DNA from: Pontitalea aquivivens
GTDB taxonomy: Bacteria; Pseudomonadota; Alphaproteobacteria; Rhodobacterales; Rhodobacteraceae
Assembly (NCBI RefSeq): GCF_046507575.1
Contig: NZ_JBKFEY010000001.1
Coordinates: forward strand, 1 to 64,000
Direction: 5' to 3'
DNA: 64,000 nt
Numbering within the stretch: position 1 is the first letter of the stretch; each line of letters opens with the position of its first letter. The notes beneath the pieces were generated by a model that saw only the letters and a list, made by a program, of their open reading frames with translations, made no database searches and was not told the DNA's origin. Positions 61,739 to 64,000 of the stretch are shown one piece after another. Position numbers and translations under genes: made by a program.

Positions 61739-64000
61739 TCAGCCCTCCAGCGCGTCGTGAACCAGCGCGTCCTGTTCGGCCTTGTGGCGGCTGGCAAGAC
61801 CCGTTGCGGGCGAGGCCGATGCGACGCGGCCGGCATAGCGGGCGCGGCTGTGGCGGGCCTCGATCTTGGCCAGCACCCATTCCAGGTTCGGCTCGACGAA
61901 GGTCCAGGCGCCCTGGTTCTTGGGTTCTTCCTGGCACCAGACGATCTCGGCATCCTTGAAGCGGGACAGTTCCTTGACCATGGAATGGGCCGGGAAGGGG
62001 TAGAACTGTTCCAGCCGCAGCAGATACACATCCGACAGGCCGCGCTTGTCGCGTTCGGCCAGGAGGTCGTAATAGACCTTGCCCGAACAGATCACGACCC
62101 GCTTGATCTGGTCATCCGCGGCCAGCCTGAAATCGGAATTTCCGGTGTGCTGGGTGTCGGCATCGTCCCACATCACCCGGCGGAAGAAGGAACCCGTGGT
62201 GAATTCATCGGTTTTCGACACGCACAGCGGATGGCGCAGCAGCGATTTAGGCGTCATCAGGATCAGCGGCTTGCGGAAGTTGCGGTGCAGCTGGCGGCGC
62301 AGGATGTGGAAATAGTTGGCCGGGGTCGAGCAGTTGGCCACGATCCAGTTATCTTCCGCCGACAGCTGCAGGAAGCGTTCCAGACGCGCCGAGGAATGTT
62401 CCGGCCCCTGGCCTTCAAACCCATGCGGCAGCAGGCAGACCAGGCCCGACATGCGCAGCCATTTCCGTTCGCCCGAATTGATGAACTGGTCGAACATGAT
62501 CTGCGCACCGTTGGCGAAATCGCCGAACTGTGCCTCCCACATCACCAGGGCCTTGGGTTCGGACAGCGAATAGCCGTATTCGAAGCCCAGAACCGCATAT
62601 TCCGACAGCATCGAGTCGATGACTTCATAGCGCGCCTGACCGGCCCGGACATGGTTCAGCGGGTAGTAGCGTTCTTCGGTCGTCTGGTCGATCAGGCCGG
62701 AATGGCGCTGGCTGAACGTGCCGCGTGTGCAGTCCTGACCCGACAGGCGGACCGGGAAGCCCTCGGTCAGAAGCGAACCGAAGGCCAGTGCCTCGGCGGT
62801 GGCCCAGTCAAATCCCTTGCCGGTTTCGAACATCCTGGCCTTGGCATCCAACTGGCGCGCCACGGTCTTGTGCAGGTCGAAATTCTGCGGTGCGGTGGTC
62901 AGGCCACGGCCGATCTCGGCCATCGTCTCGGGCGTGATCGCGGTGGCGCCGGCGTCATATTCCTCGCGCTCGCGGTCCAGGCCGGACCAGCGGCCATCCA
63001 GCCAGTCGGCCTTGTTCGGCTTGAAGTTCTTGCCGGCCTCGAATTCTTCGTTCAGATGGGCCTGGAAGGCGGCCTTCATATCCTCGATCTCGCCTTCGGG
63101 GATCAGCCCGTCGGCCACCAGACGTTCGGTGTAAAGCTGCAGCGTGGTCTTGTGGCTCTTGATGCGCTTGTACATCACCGGGTTGGTGAACATCGGCTCG
63201 TCGCCTTCGTTGTGACCGAAGCGGCGGTAGCAGAAGATGTCGATCACCACGTCCTTGTGGAACTTCTGGCGGAATTCGGTGGCGACCCTGGCGGCGTGGA
63301 CCACGGCCTCGGGGTCGTCGCCATTGACGTGGAAGATCGGCGCCTCGACCATCAGGGCGATGTCGGTCGGATAGGGGGACGACCGGCTGAAATGCGGCGC
63401 GGTGGTAAAGCCGATCTGGTTGTTCACCACGATATGCATGGTGCCGCCGGTGCGATGCCCGCGCAGGCCCGACAGGCCAAAGCATTCCGCCACGACGCCC
63501 TGGCCGGCAAAGGCCGCGTCCCCATGCAGCAGGATCGGCAGGACCTGAAAGCGGTCGGTGTCGTGCAGCTGGTCCTGCTTGGCGCGGACCTTGCCCAGCA
63601 CCACGGGGTTCACCGCCTCAAGGTGGCTGGGGTTGGCGGTCAGCGACAGGTGGACCTTGTTGCCGTCGAATTCACGGTCGGATGAGGCGCCGAGGTGATA
63701 TTTCACGTCGCCCGAACCGTCCACATCCTCGGGCTTGTAGGACCCGCCCTGGAATTCGTGGAAGATCGCGCGGAAGGGCTTGGCCATCACATTGGCCAGC
63801 ACGTTCAGGCGGCCGCGGTGCGGCATGCCGATGACGATTTCCTTCAGACCCAGCGCGCCGCCGCGCTTGATGATCTGTTCCATCGCCGGGATCAGCGCCT
63901 CGCCGCCGTCAAGGCCGAAACGCTTGGTGCCCATGTATTTGACATGCAGGAACTTTTCAAAGCCCTCGGCCTCGACCAGCTTGTTCAGGATGGCGCGGCG
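61739..64000 (-). CDS. sucA: 2-oxoglutarate dehydrogenase E1 component (partial)
   Basis: The thiamine-diphosphate-dependent subunit that decarboxylates 2-oxoglutarate. The right window edge cuts off its 5' part. The visible 753 residues, out of roughly 980 in the family, run from RRAILNKLVEAEGFEKFLHVKY onwards. GMPHRGRLNVLANVM, the substrate region FSQRHSGLIDQTTEERYYPLNH, EAQFGDFANGAQIMFDQFI, and LMTPKSLLRHP near the end identify it. It is the first gene of the sucA-sucB-lpd operon and is intact within the window. Confidence 0.97.
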   Translation of the reverse strand, partial: RRAILNKLVEAEGFEKFLHVKYMGTKRFGLDGGEALIPAMEQIIKRGGALGLKEIVIGMPHRGRLNVLANVMAKPFRAIFHEFQGGSYKPEDVDGSGDVKYHLGASSDREFDGNKVHLSLTANPSHLEAVNPVVLGKVRAKQDQLHDTDRFQVLPILLHGDAAFAGQGVVAECFGLSGLRGHRTGGTMHIVVNNQIGFTTAPHFSRSSPYPTDIALMVEAPIFHVNGDDPEAVVHAARVATEFRQKFHKDVVIDIFCYRRFGHNEGDEPMFTNPVMYKRIKSHKTTLQLYTERLVADGLIPEGEIEDMKAAFQAHLNEEFEAGKNFKPNKADWLDGRWSGLDREREEYDAGATAITPETMAEIGRGLTTAPQNFDLHKTVARQLDAKARMFETGKGFDWATAEALAFGSLLTEGFPVRLSGQDCTRGTFSQRHSGLIDQTTEERYYPLNHVRAGQARYEVIDSMLSEYAVLGFEYGYSLSEPKALVMWEAQFGDFANGAQIMFDQFINSGERKWLRMSGLVCLLPHGFEGQGPEHSSARLERFLQLSAEDNWIVANCSTPANYFHILRRQLHRNFRKPLILMTPKSLLRHPLCVSKTDEFTTGSFFRRVMWDDADTQHTGNSDFRLAADDQIKRVVICSGKVYYDLLAERDKRGLSDVYLLRLEQFYPFPAHSMVKELSRFKDAEIVWCQEEPKNQGAWTFVEPNLEWVLAKIEARHSRARYAGRVASASPATGLASRHKAEQDALVHDALEG

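Overview
The window is a compact, GC-rich chromosomal segment of an alphaproteobacterium, almost certainly a member of the Rhodobacteraceae (Rhodobacter/Paracoccus type). The grounds are the coxB-ctaB-small protein-ctaG-ctaE-surf1 cluster followed by thrC and an M16 peptidase, a GcrA cell-cycle regulator, the FYDLN-acid protein next to tRNA-Ala, a PutA without an N-terminal DNA-binding domain beside an Lrp-type regulator, ptsP next to lysC, and a dispersed GC-rich intergenic repeat. I find 59 protein genes (one cut by the right edge) and one tRNA. I see no insertion sequence, prophage, integrase, CRISPR array, toxin-antitoxin or defence island. This is core-genome sequence.

Layout. 1-5.7 kb: topA, dprA and tldD on the minus strand. 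5.7-14.9 kb: a perfect FNR-type dyad, then the cytochrome aa3 oxidase subunit and assembly operon (coxB, ctaB, ctaF-like, ctaG, ctaE, surf1), running into thrC, an M16 peptidase, a RimJ-like acetyltransferase and an FAD-linked oxidase. 15-23.7 kb: methylthioadenosine/adenine salvage (mtnP-apt), a DMT exporter, a flavin reductase-like protein, a GNAT plus EcsC pair, and the lysC-ptsP pair. 23.8-28.1 kb: an RND efflux pump (adaptor and pump). 28.2-32.1 kb: a secreted CAP protein, rimO, gcrA and an orphan ABC-2 permease. 32.4-37.3 kb: argD-argF facing hrpB. 37.3-42.6 kb: DUF3108 protein, meaB, rpmB, a small copper-handling group (DUF2946-like protein, PCu(A)C chaperone, later an HMA-domain protein), a CobB sirtuin and a low-molecular-weight phosphatase. 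42.7-48.3 kb: lepA, metF/metR, an inositol monophosphatase and a rhomboid protease. 48.3-52.9 kb: putA with two Lrp/AsnC regulators. 53-56.4 kb: ccmF-ccmH and an enoyl-CoA hydratase. 56.4-64 kb: tRNA-Ala(GGC), FYDLN protein, a DUF45 metallopeptidase, a GntR/FCD regulator, and the 2-oxoglutarate dehydrogenase operon sucA-sucB-lpd.

How the genes work together. Respiration is the main theme: haem O synthesis, copper delivery (CtaG, SURF1, PCu(A)C, HMA protein), oxidase subunits II and III, cytochrome c maturation, and the TCA-cycle dehydrogenase complex. Subunit I (ctaD) and ctaA are not in the window. Amino-acid metabolism (Thr, Lys/Asp, Arg, Met, Pro) is the second theme.

The most interesting non-coding signal is a family of 12 intergenic repeats that combine a GGGGGCGCTGCCCCC hairpin with a CCCGGRRTATTT...AAG box in two sequence subtypes. 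Most sit within a few tens of bases of a stop codon, and many share the orientation of the gene before them. Other notable points are a probable CTG start codon behind a perfect AGGAGG, a three-half-site TGACG cluster in the meaB/DUF3108 divergent promoter, a MetR-like dyad, and a 17-bp tandem repeat. I did not find a convincing undescribed multigene system.
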